DNA of 64,000 nt from Vesta saturnalis (Eukaryota; Arthropoda; Insecta; Coleoptera; Lampyridae), in assembly GCA_036346205.1 (NCBI GenBank), contig JARFJB010001278.1, positions 6,102,001-6,166,000 of the forward strand, read 5' to 3'. The position numbers and the translations under genes were made by a program. Each line of letters begins with the position of its first letter. Position 1 is the first letter of the stretch. Under the pieces are notes generated by a model, which was given only the letters and a program-made list of their open reading frames with translations, was not told the origin of the DNA and searched no databases. Below, piece after piece: positions 45,239 through 56,862 of this stretch.

Positions 45239-46220
45239 TTATACGAAAGTTAACTTGTCTTCCTTCTCATCCTTATACTTATAATGTAAATCCATACAGT
45301 CAGTGTTATCAATATGAACCCACCCTGTTGACTTCATGTGATAAACACGTACAATGCCGCCAGAATAAGCATCACGATGTGTTGCATGATAAATTGCACG
45401 TCTTCCAAGTTCATACGCTTCATTATCAGTCATATCCCACTTATAACCTGAATCCAAAACTCCAAAGGCGAATATTGATCCGGAACCTACACTAAAAACC
45501 TGTCCCGATACACGAGTACCTTCGGAATCTACATAATACAAGTGAGGTCCCTAAAAACTCGCTTTATACAGCTTGACTACAATGAATACAAAACATACTC
45601 CCTTATCCCAACCGGCAATCATCATTCCCATTGAAAGTCCCATCCCTTTATAATTGTAAACCATATTAGCCATTAGTTTGGAAGCTGCAGCAACTGATAT
45701 TCGTTCACGATTACGCAATTCGTACATACGACATTGTTTAGCTAATACTCTATCCCAATATACACAATCAGCTGCACCACCAGCAAGTGTGCCTATAACA
45801 ATCAATATCAAATGTTTGCTAAATTTAAACTGTATCTTACCAAGTAAAAAATCATTTATTTCAACAACCTTTTTCATCGTTTGAGATCCAATGTAGTCTC
45901 CTCCCGTCGCACGAGAATCGACAGCGAGTACAACTCCCCCTTTATATTGAAAACCCAAAGTGGTTGTACCGTGATCGAAGCTTATTTTAAAACGTTTGTT
46001 TTTATCATTTGCATTTTGTGACAAATTGTCAGAAAACTACAGGTCATATTGTGTTAAATTAGTTCTATACCGATTCTTCACTTACCGCCGCAAAAGGTGG
46101 TGCCGCTAAGCTCATGTTGTAATTAAAATTTTTTGTGTATTTGAACATTTCATTTTCAAACGAATTTTCCTTTTGAAAATTATCAAAATTTTCTAAACCA
46201 CAAATTTGCTCTAATGCCAT
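45239..46220 (-). CDS. PSMB5: proteasome subunit beta type-5 (four exons)
   Basis: This is the chymotrypsin-like catalytic subunit of the 20S proteasome. Exons on the minus strand: 46220-46086, 46036-45841, 45792-45599 and 45550-45239, joined by three short introns of 48-50 bp with GT...AG ends (GTAAG, GTAAG, GTATG donors), giving 278 residues without frameshift. The start MALEQICGLENF was chosen because beta-5 subunits begin MAL; another in-frame ATG lies 6 bases upstream. A 68-residue propeptide ends in HG, and self-cleavage would expose catalytic Thr69 in FDHGTTTLGF. Mature Asp17 (AVDSRATGG) and Lys33 (QTMKKVVEIN) are in place, as are CVYWDRVLAKQCR, GMGLSMGMMIAGWDK and FSVGSGS..AYGVLDSGY-type motifs. 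It is the one clearly intact host gene in the window and sits between transposon remains. Confidence 0.97.
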
Positions 46221-46389
46221 TTTCATTGAAATCTGAAATGTCACTACAAAATACTGTAAGTATAGCAGTGGCTTTGAATTTATACATACGATACGTTTGT
46301 ATATGCATTATGTGTAAGACAACTCCAATCAGCATCATTCACATTACATTTTTTTACTAATGCTATTTCAGTTCTACATACGGAAACTG
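46221..46389 (-). promoter_or_regulatory. PSMB5 upstream region
   Basis: Only about 170 bases separate the PSMB5 start from PLE-derived sequence. No TATA box is seen. The promoter must lie here or in the retroelement fragment. Confidence 0.35.
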
Positions 46390-46815
46390 ATGAGGTCCCA
46401 TTACTCTCTAGAAATGAGAAATTGAAAAGACACTGTGAAAAATCATGTTGGACGCCACTTTCATAGTTTTAGAGATATTCCAACTATAACTTCTATTTCC
46501 TGTCTGGCGTCGGTTGTCTATTTCACGAGTTTCATGAGTTTTTATACGCATTGTTACGATGTCACAGCTTACATTGTTTTTTAAGCTGTGACGATGTTTC
46601 GAACCAAGTCCCACTGATCATCTTAAGGTAACTTGTTTCGATCGGCTTGGTCTCCATGTGTTAGGCATCTATACATATTATCGCTTGTATTTAGGTTTTT
46701 ATGTATTTTGTCAATTTCGTTGGCTTCCTTTATGATGCGTTTCTGTGTTTCTTTCATGTTAGCCCAAATCTTGGTATTTTCGAAGTCGATTTTACGTGAT
46801 GTTTGTTGAACATGT
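46390..46815 (-). pseudogene. Penelope-like element 3' fragment (third family)
   Basis: The minus strand reads ANMKETQKRIIKEANEIDKI followed by HKNLNTSDN, the C-terminal end of a PLE GIY-YIG protein (RIIREAIEI.K.PNN.NREDG type). About 100 bases further, a degraded hammerhead-like core ends CGAAAC (46605-46600) with GATGA upstream. A perfect 11-bp hairpin GTCACAGCTTA/TAAGCTGTGAC spans 46560-46591. It differs in sequence from the two palindromic PLEs. The RT is missing. Confidence 0.6.
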
Positions 46816-47270
46816 TTGTTACGAGGGCCAAACTTTTGTAATTATTTATGGCTCCGTTACATACCGTAGAACGATTGTGACTGAGAGGACTCAACCCAGC
46901 ACAGTCTAGAAAGTATAACCCAGAAGCTAGTCATCAGAGGATTTATTACTTACACTGAACTAGTATGTATGTTGGTAAGTGTAAACCTTTTTATTAGTAA
47001 TAGTAGGCGCCATGAATTTCCTAAAGTTTCCTAAAAGTTTAAATAGAAAGTAAAGAGAGAAGAGTGCTGAAAGAGAAAATTGTAGTTAGCACACATATCA
47101 AGATAGATAAATCAAAACAAGAAATTAAGTATCCCGTAATAAAAAATTCGTTTATTTAATAAACACAGAAAAAAGGTACCAAATCTTGTTACTCAAATTA
47201 TTGTTTTATTTAACAAAACACAACTTAATGTGAACCACGGATATTAAATTAGAAAACGACACATCAAAAA
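46816..47270. other. spacer, no gene recognised
   Basis: No supported feature. Confidence 0.4.
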
Positions 47271-48363
47271 TTGGATTTCCAAAATTGTTATTCTGCAGAA
47301 GGAAGCATAACAACATAACCTTGCGGGGTAGGCAAAACAATTCCTGCTTCTTATTTATTTTTCATTCACAATCTTTCTCCTTGCTTTCCAAGATTCATAC
47401 ATTGTCTCTAACATGTTCTTTTATTTTTAAAACTCCTCATCTTTCTTTCTTTTATCCTACATTCTACTACACTCAGCCAGGTTTTACGCGGCCTATCAGG
47501 TCCGGCCTTGCCTCTAATCTCACCCACATATGTTTGCTTCTTAATCCAAACCAACGTATCATACGACTTTTGTACCTATCCATCACCGTCTTTTCCTCTC
47601 CACACTCATTCTATATCTTATCCCTTCTCGTTTTACCACAAGCGCTTCTCAGGAATCTCGCACCCACGGCATTTTTTTTTCTTTCGTGCTTTTTTGGAAA
47701 TACCCATGGGATTGCTCCTTTCGAAGCTAGGCCCATGTTTTCGTTTCTTATTATCGTCTACATACTTCCAATCACTTTCGTTCCAGCACTGACCCTTCTT
47801 CTAATTTCGTCATCCAATGTACCATCTACAGTAAACAGTCTACCCAGATATGCCAATTCGTCCACTTGTTCCACAATTTCATTTTACAGAGTAAATACTC
47901 TACTCTCCTTTTCACCTTCCCGATTGAACACCACAATTTTAGTTTTGTTCACGTTTACCTTTAGGTCCATGCTCTCACAGACTGTATCAAACTTCCTCAG
48001 AGAAGTTTGTAGCTCATCCGCACTGTCACTTAATAAGACTGTATCTTCTGCAGACACCAGCACTTGTATATTTACGTCACCAACCATTACACCATTTGTA
48101 TTGGTACATGCTTGTCTAACACATTTATCCATATATACATTGAACAACCACGGTAACATCACACAGCCTTGTCGCACTCCTTTCTTAATATTATAGTATT
48201 CACTTACACCTCCCCTCACCGTAACACATGCCCGATTACCGTTGTATACTGGTCTTATTCCGTTTGTTAAACCTTTAATTACGCCATATTCATTTAATAT
48301 TTCGCACAGCTTCTCCCTATTCACTCCATCACATGCTTTCTCCAGATCTACAGACGCACTGCA
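47271..48363 (-). pseudogene. LINE copy 1, RT C-terminal half and 3' region
   Basis: The minus strand reads SASVDLEKACDGVNREKLCE, GVSEYYNIKKGVRQGCVMLP, WLFNVYMDKCVRQACTNTNG, VLVSAEDTVLLSDSADELQT and MDLKVNVNKTKIVVFNREGE. This is a non-LTR RT in which the catalytic YADD box has become SAED. Downstream (47330-47880) is a decayed C-terminal region homologous to 63146-63640, ending with AATAAATAAGA and a short 3' tail. The clade is not assigned. The RT is interrupted at 48364 by DD41D element 2 and resumes at 50623. Confidence 0.85.
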
Positions 48364-50622
48364 CAGGTTGTCCAATTTTTGTATGTTTTACGGGGTATCT
48401 TGCTTATTTTTTAGGTTAGAACCTTGCGGTTTTCGCGACACCGTGCTATTTTTTAATGAAACCAAAGATGTACTAATCAAATTTGCCATAGCCATCTTAG
48501 TTTGTGTGCTGCAGGGTGATTTTGGAAAAATTGCATTTTCAGTCATCCCCTGTAATTCTGTTATTGTCAGACATATTAAGAAAGTAAAAACCGATATTTG
48601 TAGACTTTTTACGTAGAATCGAGTGGCGTACTCAGATTTTCTTTAGAGGTCACAGTTTTTGAGATATTGACATAACCTACTTTTTTTTTATAGGCACCCT
48701 ATATATTTTCTTAAAATCTTTTTCCCCTTGCCAGGAGCTTTTGAAAAATATAGCGTAGTCTATATTTATTTTTATAAATAACGTGACAAAATGATTTTTT
48801 TCTATAATTTACATTCATAATAGTGGATAGCCGTGGGTAACCATGGTAACGCAAAAAACAAAATAATTAACGTTCTGTCATTACTTAGGTATTTGATTTT
48901 TGAAGTTTCTGCTTCTCTCAAATTATTCCTGGTTACATTTTCCCAAATTTAGTGCTGATATTTATTGTTATTCGTTGTTTTTGTTTATTGTTATCGTTCT
49001 TTTTCTTGTTGTTGTTGTTTAATTATTTTTTAATATGGCTCGAAACCAAAAATTTCAAAACTTTGAGAAATATATGAATACCTGCTTCATATTATCTAAT
49101 GAAAACGCAGACCAGGCCTTAGAACTCTATCTGAACAGGTCAGTTAATCTTTACCTTAGAATTTGTATGTATTTTATATACCTATTTTGTCATATAGATA
49201 TCCCGAAAGAAGACAACCTAGCAAAAGAATATTTGAAAAGTTAAAATTTAATCTTTGCCAACATGGATGTTTTGACAAACTTCGACCCCGACTTTACAAC
49301 AAAGAGAACGAGGAATCAGAGATCAACGTTTTAGCAGTTGTTCAAGCCATTCCTAAAACTTCGTGTAATAAAATAGATGACGAGACCGGTGTGTCTAAAA
49401 CAACAGTGCAAAGGATTTAAAAAAAACATAAATTCAAACCCTACAAGTATAAACTTGTTCATCATCTGCACCCTGGTCATGTTTAACGTAGATTGGAGTT
49501 CTGCAATTGGTTTATAAATATGAAAACTCAGGACAATAATTTTGAAAAAAAAATAATTTGGTCAGACGAAGTACATTTCGAGAATTCTTAATAGACATAA
49601 CTCGAGGTTTTGGAGTCAAGAAAACACCCACGTGATTTTTCCTAGAGAGCGTCAAGGCAGGTTCGGATTTAATGTCTCCTGCTTTATTTTTAACCGAAAA
49701 ATAGTTTACAAGATTTATGAAGAAAACCTAAACTCTAATGGGTACTTACAAATTCTACAAACTATGAACGTTTTAGAAGATATTCCGCTGGCTCAACTGA
49801 ACATCCAGCAGGATGGGGCTCCAGCCCACAATGCTAGAATAATATAAAACTGGCTAAATGAACGTTTTCCCAGGAGATGGATTGGAACAAATGGACCTGT
49901 TCGAAGGCCACCACGATCACCGGATCTCTCGGTTTTGGATTTTGGATTTTTTTTGGGGGTATTTAAAGAATAAAATTTATTCAAGGCAATATGCGAACAT
50001 GCAACAATTAAAAATTGCAACGGAAAATGCCTTTGCAGAATTACGAAGACAATCATTTATTTTGGAGAATGCTATTAAAAGAATTTATAAACTTTGTGAA
50101 ACTTGTAGGAGACATAATGGTCTGCAATTTGAACAATATTTGTGATTAATTAATTATTTTGTTTTTTATCAATGTAAATTATAGAAAAAAATCATTTTGT
50201 CACGTTATTTATAAAAATAAATATAGACTATGCTATATTTTTGAAAATCTCTTGGCAAGAGGAAAAAGATTTAAAAAAATATATAGGGTGTCCCATAAAA
50301 AAAAAGTTGGTTATGTCAATATCTCAAAAACTGTGACCTCTAAAGAAAATCTGAGTACGCCACTCGATTCTACGTAAAAAATCTACAAATATCAGTTTTT
50401 ACTTTCTTAATATGTCTGACAATAACAGAGTTATAGGGGATGACTGAAAATGCAATTTTTACAAAATCACTCTGTAGCACAAAAACTAAGATGGCTATGG
50501 CAAATTTGATTAGTGCATCTTTGGTTTCATTAAAAAGTAGCACGGTGTCGCAAAAACCGCAAGGTTCTAACCTAAAAAATAAGCAAGATACCCCGTAAAA
50601 CATACGAAAATGAGACAACCTG
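48364..50622 (+). mobile_element. DD41D transposon with long TIRs (element 2), inserted in LINE copy 1
   Basis: The ends read CAGGTTGTC at 48364 and GACAA-CCTG at 50622, with about 430-450 bp TIRs (48364-48805 and 50186-50622). The target TA is intact at 50623-50624 and changed to CA at 48362-48363. Removing the element and one TA rejoins the LINE reading KRKLY to SASVDLEKA, which matches the uninterrupted copy at 62590. Length 2.26 kb. The interior is one transposase gene on the plus strand. Confidence 0.93.
49035..50145 (+). pseudogene. DD41D transposase of element 2, with a 59-bp intron
   Basis: Starts MARNQKFQNFEKYMNTCF. A GT...AG intron at 49139-49197 splits an Arg codon (LYLNR/YPERRQPSKR). 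The helix-turn-helix region reads VVQAIPKTSCNKIDDETGVS; then IIWSDEVHF for the first Asp; GRFGFNVSCFIFNRKIVYKI; LNIQQDGAPAHNARII for the second Asp; RPPRSPDLSVLDFGFFLGVF for the third. 41 residues lie between the last two Asp, counting one stop as a residue. It ends NGLQFEQYL. Five stops or frameshifts inactivate it. Confidence 0.88.
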
Positions 50623-50924
50623 TACAGCTTCCTTTTTATACTTAAACACTTTTCGATCACCTGCGGGAGGGCAACCGTCTGATCAACCCATCCTCTTCCT
50701 GACATGAAGCCACCCTCCACATCCCAAATCTTAGTTTGTGTAGTTTCTCGCACTCCATCAAACAGAATTTTTGCATATACTTTACCAGATACACTGAGCA
50801 AGCTTATTCCTCTGCAGTTCTTGCAATCACTCTTGTTTATCGAGCTCTTCCAACCACTAGGCACTTTTCCACACTTAAGGCATTCATTGAAAAATTCACA
50901 CAATAAGCTTTGCACCTCCATACT
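50623..50924 (-). pseudogene. LINE copy 1, RT N-terminal part (beyond element 2)
   Basis: The minus strand reads MEVQSLLCEFFNECLKCGKV, NKSDCKNCRGISLLSVSGKV and GRGWVDQTVALPQVIEKCLS. These are RT motifs 0-2 of the non-LTR polymerase, upstream of the part at 47271-48363. The conserved GFRxGRG reads GFMSGRG. The 5' end of the LINE stops at about 50924, next to another transposon fragment. Confidence 0.85.
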
Positions 50925-51175
50925 TTAGCAGGAAAATGGACCAACATGATGGCCAGCGAGATCTCCAGATATTTCTTCGCTTTTTCTTTTCCTTTTTATG
51001 GGGGTACGTTAATGAAAAAGTGTATACTGAACTACCAACCACTGCGGAAGGTATGAAAAATAGAATCCAAAACGTTTTTGCAAGTATCAACCCAGTAATA
51101 TTCAATAGGGTAGAATTCAAATTTGCTTAGAACACGGTGATAGACATTTTGAACATTTATTAAAATAATTTTTAT
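50925..51175 (+). pseudogene. DD41D transposase C-terminal fragment
   Basis: The plus strand reads PARSPDISSL (third catalytic Asp region), then after a frameshift WGYVNEKVYTELPTTAEGMK, NRIQNVFASINPVIFNR, then remnants of HFEHLL. This is the last 80 residues of a DD41D-type transposase, distinct in sequence from the three complete ones. Confidence 0.75.
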
Positions 51176-52902
51176 TTTTATTTTTTTTTTTTTTCATTTT
51201 AGCTGGTAATTTTATTTTTTTATGTTTATGCGTTTTTCTACTTAATAAATAATAATTTTTATTATGTGAATGGTTTTTTGTTTATTTTCCACAATTAATA
51301 CAAACTAAAAATTGAAAAATACAGCAAATTAATTAGAAATTGTCAAATTAAAAGGAATCTATCGGAAATAGATGCCAACAAGTTTATATCGTTAGGAAGG
51401 TAAAAAATGCCGCATTTGATGCAAAAATTAAGAATGTCCGTTCCATTTAAAAATCAAGTTACCATTGATTGAAATTTTCTAAATTGACAAAGTAATTTCT
51501 CTAAACACAAGAAGAATTCGGATTTGACCGTCCGGTCTAGGCTAGTGTATTTCATGACAGTAACATCGCAGAGTCATGGGCGTTTAAGTTTTGTGGTCAC
51601 AGTGATATTTAATTTTATCCAGACATCTACTTTGTGTAAGAATGACAAATTGCGGCTAAACGATTCGTTTTAGGTACCATATGTGATACATAAAGTAGCA
51701 CTAGAATTGACCAAGGAATCCAAATATGCAATAATATACAGGGGGCTCCATCTCAAAAAATTCAACTTTGATATAAATCGCCCTGTAGAAACTTTGCGAT
51801 TCAAGTGAAAATATTTTAGGTTTGTAGCTTTAAGGATACCCCACCACATCTCATCAACAAACTTTAGAAATATTCCTTAATAAACCCACAATTTCTCACC
51901 CGCGCACTATTGGCCCACCCTGTACATCTCAGTACAAGGGAGATAGAAATTTGTGTATCCATTACATTTCTATCCTCATAGGTTTAAAGGTTATGAACGA
52001 AAATCGTGAAAGTTGACATTTTCATACACGTAGAAAAAGTTTGATTCCACCTGCCCGTTTCTTCAAATATGTTCTTGAAAAAAACGAAAATAATATTACA
52101 ATCATAGTTTGCAGTTTTAGTGTTGATAATCTCGTTATCATCAAAAACCCGTTAACGCACCATATCCAAAGCTTGTGTTCGTTCTGTAAATACCATATCT
52201 CTAATTTTTTTTTAATATTTACATATATTTAAAAAGTTTTGTATCAGATTTGTTATAATCCAAGCTGTGGGAAGCTAATTACTAATTAGTTGCTCATTAC
52301 ATTAGGGAAGACAGCATATGATAAATAAGAACATCTCAGATTACATATTAGCTTTTTAATTTGCATATTAGCATTAAATCTATAACTTTTCTTACTAATA
52401 ATTTAAAAAAAATGACATCAAAACTATATACGTAAAGTTTACTGAGGTGATAATCCCGATGATTAACTGATGGTAATCTTCAAAGGCATCTTTAGCCTTT
52501 TATATGAAATTTATGTATTAACCAAATTTGTAATCATTTAGACTTAATGAATCTGTTTTGTTAGAAGTTAATTTTTTGTGGAACAGTGGGAAATATTATT
52601 TGTCAATTTAATAGACGGGATATTTCTAAAACACTTTCTTGCGTAAATGTATTTATGAATATTTTTTACTCCGAATTGGTTTAATTTTGTCTATTAAACA
52701 AATTACGATTAATTATTCTATTTTGATTCTGTTATTAGCAGTGTTTTGCATTACTCCCAAATGAGGTATGATTAGCTAATTTTAACTATGTAGTCGGTTG
52801 TGTCCTTCCCTTAGAAGAGGGCCATTTCCCTGGTGTTATTGTACTACGTAACCATTGTATTTAGAGCAAGCAGCTTGGGGCCTTATTATTTTATCTACTT
52901 TC
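51176..52902. other. spacer with one MITE candidate
   Basis: AT-rich. Aside from 51739-51922, nothing recognised. Confidence 0.4.
51739..51922. mobile_element. MITE candidate related to DD41D elements
   Basis: 184 bp, starting CAGGGGGCTCC and ending GGCCCACCCTG, each flanked by TA (51737-51738 and 51923-51924). The termini are like those of the DD41D elements (CAGGGTGTTCC). The inverted similarity is short, about 12 bases. Confidence 0.5.
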
Positions 52903-53600
52903 CTAGATATAATAATAACAATAATAAGTTTATTTGTTTCAGTACAGACAAAGGAACCAATTATAATTTAACAACAAACAAAAACTGAATTCTATAAAAA
53001 GGACTAAAAGGTAGTATAACTGATATAAATTTAGCCCTTACTAGTAGATACATTTTATTTCTTAAATATATCGGTCGTTTATTTTTATTTCTTAACTTTA
53101 ATTAAGGTTAATATAAACTATCTATTCCATAATTATGCACAAGATTTACATTTATTTTGTTTAATATAATACGTTTATGTCGCGGCATTCGTGTCTATGT
53201 TAAAAAGAAACTTTCTATAGGCAGTTCTAAACTTTTTAAGTGACAAATGTTTTAAATTTGAAGGAACTTAGTTATAGATTGCGGAGACGTCGTACGAAGG
53301 GGACCTTCGAAAGATATCTGTGCGAAAATGGGATGGTGAAAGTAAAACTCTTGACCTAACATTAATCGAATGTACATCCGAACGATATCTAATTTTTTGA
53401 CTTAAATATGGCGGTTTGTTTGTACTGATAATGTTATGATACAATGAAGCAGCATACATATTCCTTCTTTGTTCTATATTTAACCAATTTGCATTCTGTA
53501 ATTTATGTGATATTGGCAAAAACCTGCGAATCCCGTAAATAAATCTTAAACAGGATTTTTGCATATGAACAGAAATTAAACAGTTGTCGAGCTTTTTAGT
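52903..53600 (-). pseudogene. LINE 3' end (CR1/Jockey-type), with ATT-rich tail
   Basis: The minus strand reads HMQKSCLRFIYGIRRFLPIS, NIEQRRNMYAASLYHNI and LSQKIRYRSDVHSINVRSRV, FRTDIFRRSPSYDVSAIYN: the C-terminal domain of a LINE ORF2. A 300-base 3' UTR follows, ending in CAAATAAACTTATTATTG and further ATT repeats, a 3' end type seen in CR1-like elements. 5'-truncated. Confidence 0.8.
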
Positions 53601-54158
53601 TCTATATTGTGAAGTGTGTGAAGATTTGGCGATTTTGGGTAACGTGATTTAAATCAAATGCGAATTATGCTCGTTTCGCGATTGGAATTACATTTTGCCG
53701 TCCAAAAACAGTAAGCTAGATCCAAAATTCTATTGATACCTTTAACTTCTAATAGCAGCTAACTTCATAAATAATTTGTTTGTTATGCTAAAATTCTGCG
53801 CCAATTATGAGCTATTTCTCGCTCTTGCAATTAAATTTTACGTAATTTTCTTTTCTTGCGTGATAATAAGGCACCTATTGAATATGAAACAAGTTGTTGG
53901 AAACAATTCGTTGACGCAACTAATTTCACAACCATGAAAGTATGTATAAATTAAGTACATCTTTCGCAATAAATAGATGCAAATTATGCGCTATGAAAAT
54001 TTTGCGCACTTCCAGAAAACTAGTTTGTGAGGTGCGTAACATTTTATGGTTTTGTTATGGAATTTGGTAATATTCTGTGTTACGCTACTGTTCACCCTAC
54101 GTCATTCATATTTAAGTTCGGATTTTCTGCTTTACCAAGACAAACTCATCTCAACGTC

Positions 54159-54163
<5 letters not shown>

Positions 54164-54234
<71 letters not shown>
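54164..54234. repeat. (TA)n microsatellite
   Basis: About 70 bases of TA. Confidence 0.95.
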
Positions 54235-54236
<2 letters not shown>

Positions 54237-55537
54237 AGATGTTTAGATAAGAGTAAGACAGGGATCGGATAGTTTAAACTAACAATTTCTTTAAAAAAAG
54301 GGTGATATAAAGCATGATATACGTACGAGGGATGTAATTGATGTAATTTGGTTCACGATGGTTAGAAAGTGGATTTGTTTTGGTTGAAACAGTCTAAACA
54401 AAATTTATACATTTTGGTTTAATCATAAAAAGCATTGTGCTACTTACAAGAATGCCAGGAATGTTAAATAAACTTATTTCCGTAAATTCAATTCAGTACT
54501 TTAGTTTGTTTCAATAAATTTCAGTTTATCGAAAGTATTTTGGCATGTGAATATTTTACAGGTGTTTAACACAAAGTGTAAAGTTAGATTTATATTAGGG
54601 ATATTGTATAAGTAGATTAGAATGCAGGAAATATGGTAAAATTTAAGAAAGGGTTATAATACGAACTTAATATGATCAATACTCACATATTTATGAAAGC
54701 GGATGTGTGACAAACATAGTGATGCATTTTAAATATTAAGAACAGTGTATAGAACATATTTACACAAAAATATTTACATGCAGATACATTTTATAGTAGA
54801 ATTCAAAAAAGTGTGTCCAACGATATGACTTCTTAAAGTGACATTAAAATTATACAATGCAAGCGAGATGAACAATAAATACAATAAAGACAGTTATTAC
54901 AAATTATTTGGATAACATTTTGAGTTACTTGGACGTTTTTAAACGTAAATTATTTGCAATTTTAGAATTAAGTTTGGTTATGTCTTAAATTTAATGTTTT
55001 TTCACAAATTTATAGTTTTTTAGATTAAATTAGGCTTAAATTGGAATGTTAAAGTGATTAATAGGAGGTTTTCCTCATTTTTACATAGTAATTTAAGGTG
55101 TACAAAGCATTTCAACGCAAAATTTATGAAATGGGGTTGATTATATAATTTTACTTGGTAAAAATAAAATTTCCTTTAAATTTAAGATTTCGGACATTTA
55201 ATGTGTGTTTTCCAATGCAAAATTTAGTCAGGATTACATGTTAATAGTTAATTTAAGTGTAGTTTGTAAGATTATTTAGATATAAGCAATTTTAAGTTAG
55301 AATAGGTCATTTTGTATAACATTTAAGAGAACCATATCATGTTGGGTATCTATTTATGCACAATTTAACACAGATTTCATTTCTGTTGTTAAATTGTAAA
55401 TCTATAGCTGTATAAGAAAGATATCGCTAAATTTCTATTTTAGTTAAATTTTCAAATTATTTTTGACCAATCAGAAACATAGTTACATTATTTAAATTGC
55501 TTTAAAAAAATTGAAGATGTGGTAACCAACAAAAGGG

Positions 55538-55635
55538 TATAAAAGGAATTGCCCTTGATCAGATCTCTCTATAATTTGCCAGTTGTTTGAAAAAGTTGAA
55601 ATAGTGTAGTGTTTTTTGTGCTTCAAGTAAGTTTA
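55538..55635 (+). promoter_or_regulatory. TATA-box promoter-like segment with splice donor
   Basis: TATAAAAGG at 55538 is followed 23 bases later by an initiator-like TCAGAT and, at 55628, a strong donor (CAAGTAAGT). No coding exon is recognised downstream. It could be the promoter of a spliced host transcript or part of an LTR of an unseen retroelement. Confidence 0.3.
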
Positions 55636-56775
55636 AATAACCTAAATAATTATCGGAAAAATTTAATAATAAACGGAGAGACGAGAAAATCAAGCGCAAT
55701 TGTTTTTAAACCGACAATCGTTTAAAAATAAAGTTAGGTTACCGATACTTGTTCACATTCGTAAAGTTCATTACGAATAATTTTTCTTACTTGTGACGAT
55801 TTATGTTTAACGTTTTGAAATTTCGTTTGTTAAAGTCGAATACTGGTTACGTTTTGCCAAAATAAAATAGTAATCGTTGTTCTTCAATGGAGTTTTATTT
55901 TATGCTGCGATCCTTTAAATAATTGATATTCGAGCCGGAGCCTAAAAATAAAGTGACATTAACTTAAAGTCTTTACAATCACTAAATATTATTTAAACGA
56001 TAAAATTGAAAAGCATTAATACACTTAAATAATATCTTCTATTAAACATTTGTGGTTGGGCGAAGCCGTAATGCATAAGATAATAGCATTTACCTAAGAA
56101 AAGTGACCAACAACCCGAGGACCAGTCTACAGCTAGTGGGTGAATGGTAGCGGTGATCATCATATACCAGAATTTCGATCATTATTGGAAAGTGCGTGCA
56201 TCTATATATGGAACCATCTGTTTGCAGTATGGAATATGCACATGTGAGTTAATTTTTGGTTATAACCATATCTATTGTGTTCTTTGTTGTGTGATTTCCT
56301 GCAATTATTATTTGTTATATGTATATGTGTAATTGTTTATATAATACTTGTGTAAACACCTGCAAAATAAGCAGAAATTTAGTTCATTTCAAAATTTTAA
56401 ATTTCAATTATCCAGTTATAATTAAAATCATAATTCAACAAGTCATTATCTAACAAATCTGACATTTTTTGACAATTGTATTCAGTAAGGTTATAACGCA
56501 TGTGTTATAGTATAAGTTTTGTTCAGATACATTTTTCATACCCGATATTTTTTATATAGTGCAATTCACACATATATTCGAACCAGTAATAATTTCCCAC
56601 TAAATCTTGAACCCTATCCCCAAATGAGATAAGAGCTAGTCCGGTGCACAAGTATATAATTATGTTATCATTATATTGATAAGATTGATTAACCATTATT
56701 AATTAATTAAAACCAAGAATCCTATCCCCTACATTCAACAAAAAATATATTAAAATTATTCTACATCCCAAATTA

Positions 56776-56782
56776 TATATAT

Positions 56783-56858
<76 letters not shown>
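56776..56858. repeat. (TA)n microsatellite
   Basis: A TA tract whose last TA is also the insertion site of the adjacent DD41D derivative. Confidence 0.95.

Positions 56859-56859
<1 letters not shown>

Positions 56860-56862
<3 letters not shown>

Larger units (their letters stand above)
53601..56775. other. long AT-rich spacer
   Basis: No protein or RNA gene recognised. It contains a (TA)n at 54164-54234, an inverted repeat CAATTTAACA/TGTTAAATTG at 55361-55398, and a TATA-type promoter-like segment near 55538. Confidence 0.4.

Noticed and set aside
46408..46614. A 68-codon minus-strand frame upstream of PSMB5
   Set aside because: It lies within the 3' region of a PLE fragment, beyond the nuclease C terminus, and has no protein-like motif.
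47285..48196. A 303-codon plus-strand frame rich in Ser, Leu, Phe
   Set aside because: It is the antisense of the LINE RT and its 3' region; the same antisense frame appears opposite LINE copy 2 at 62671-63027.
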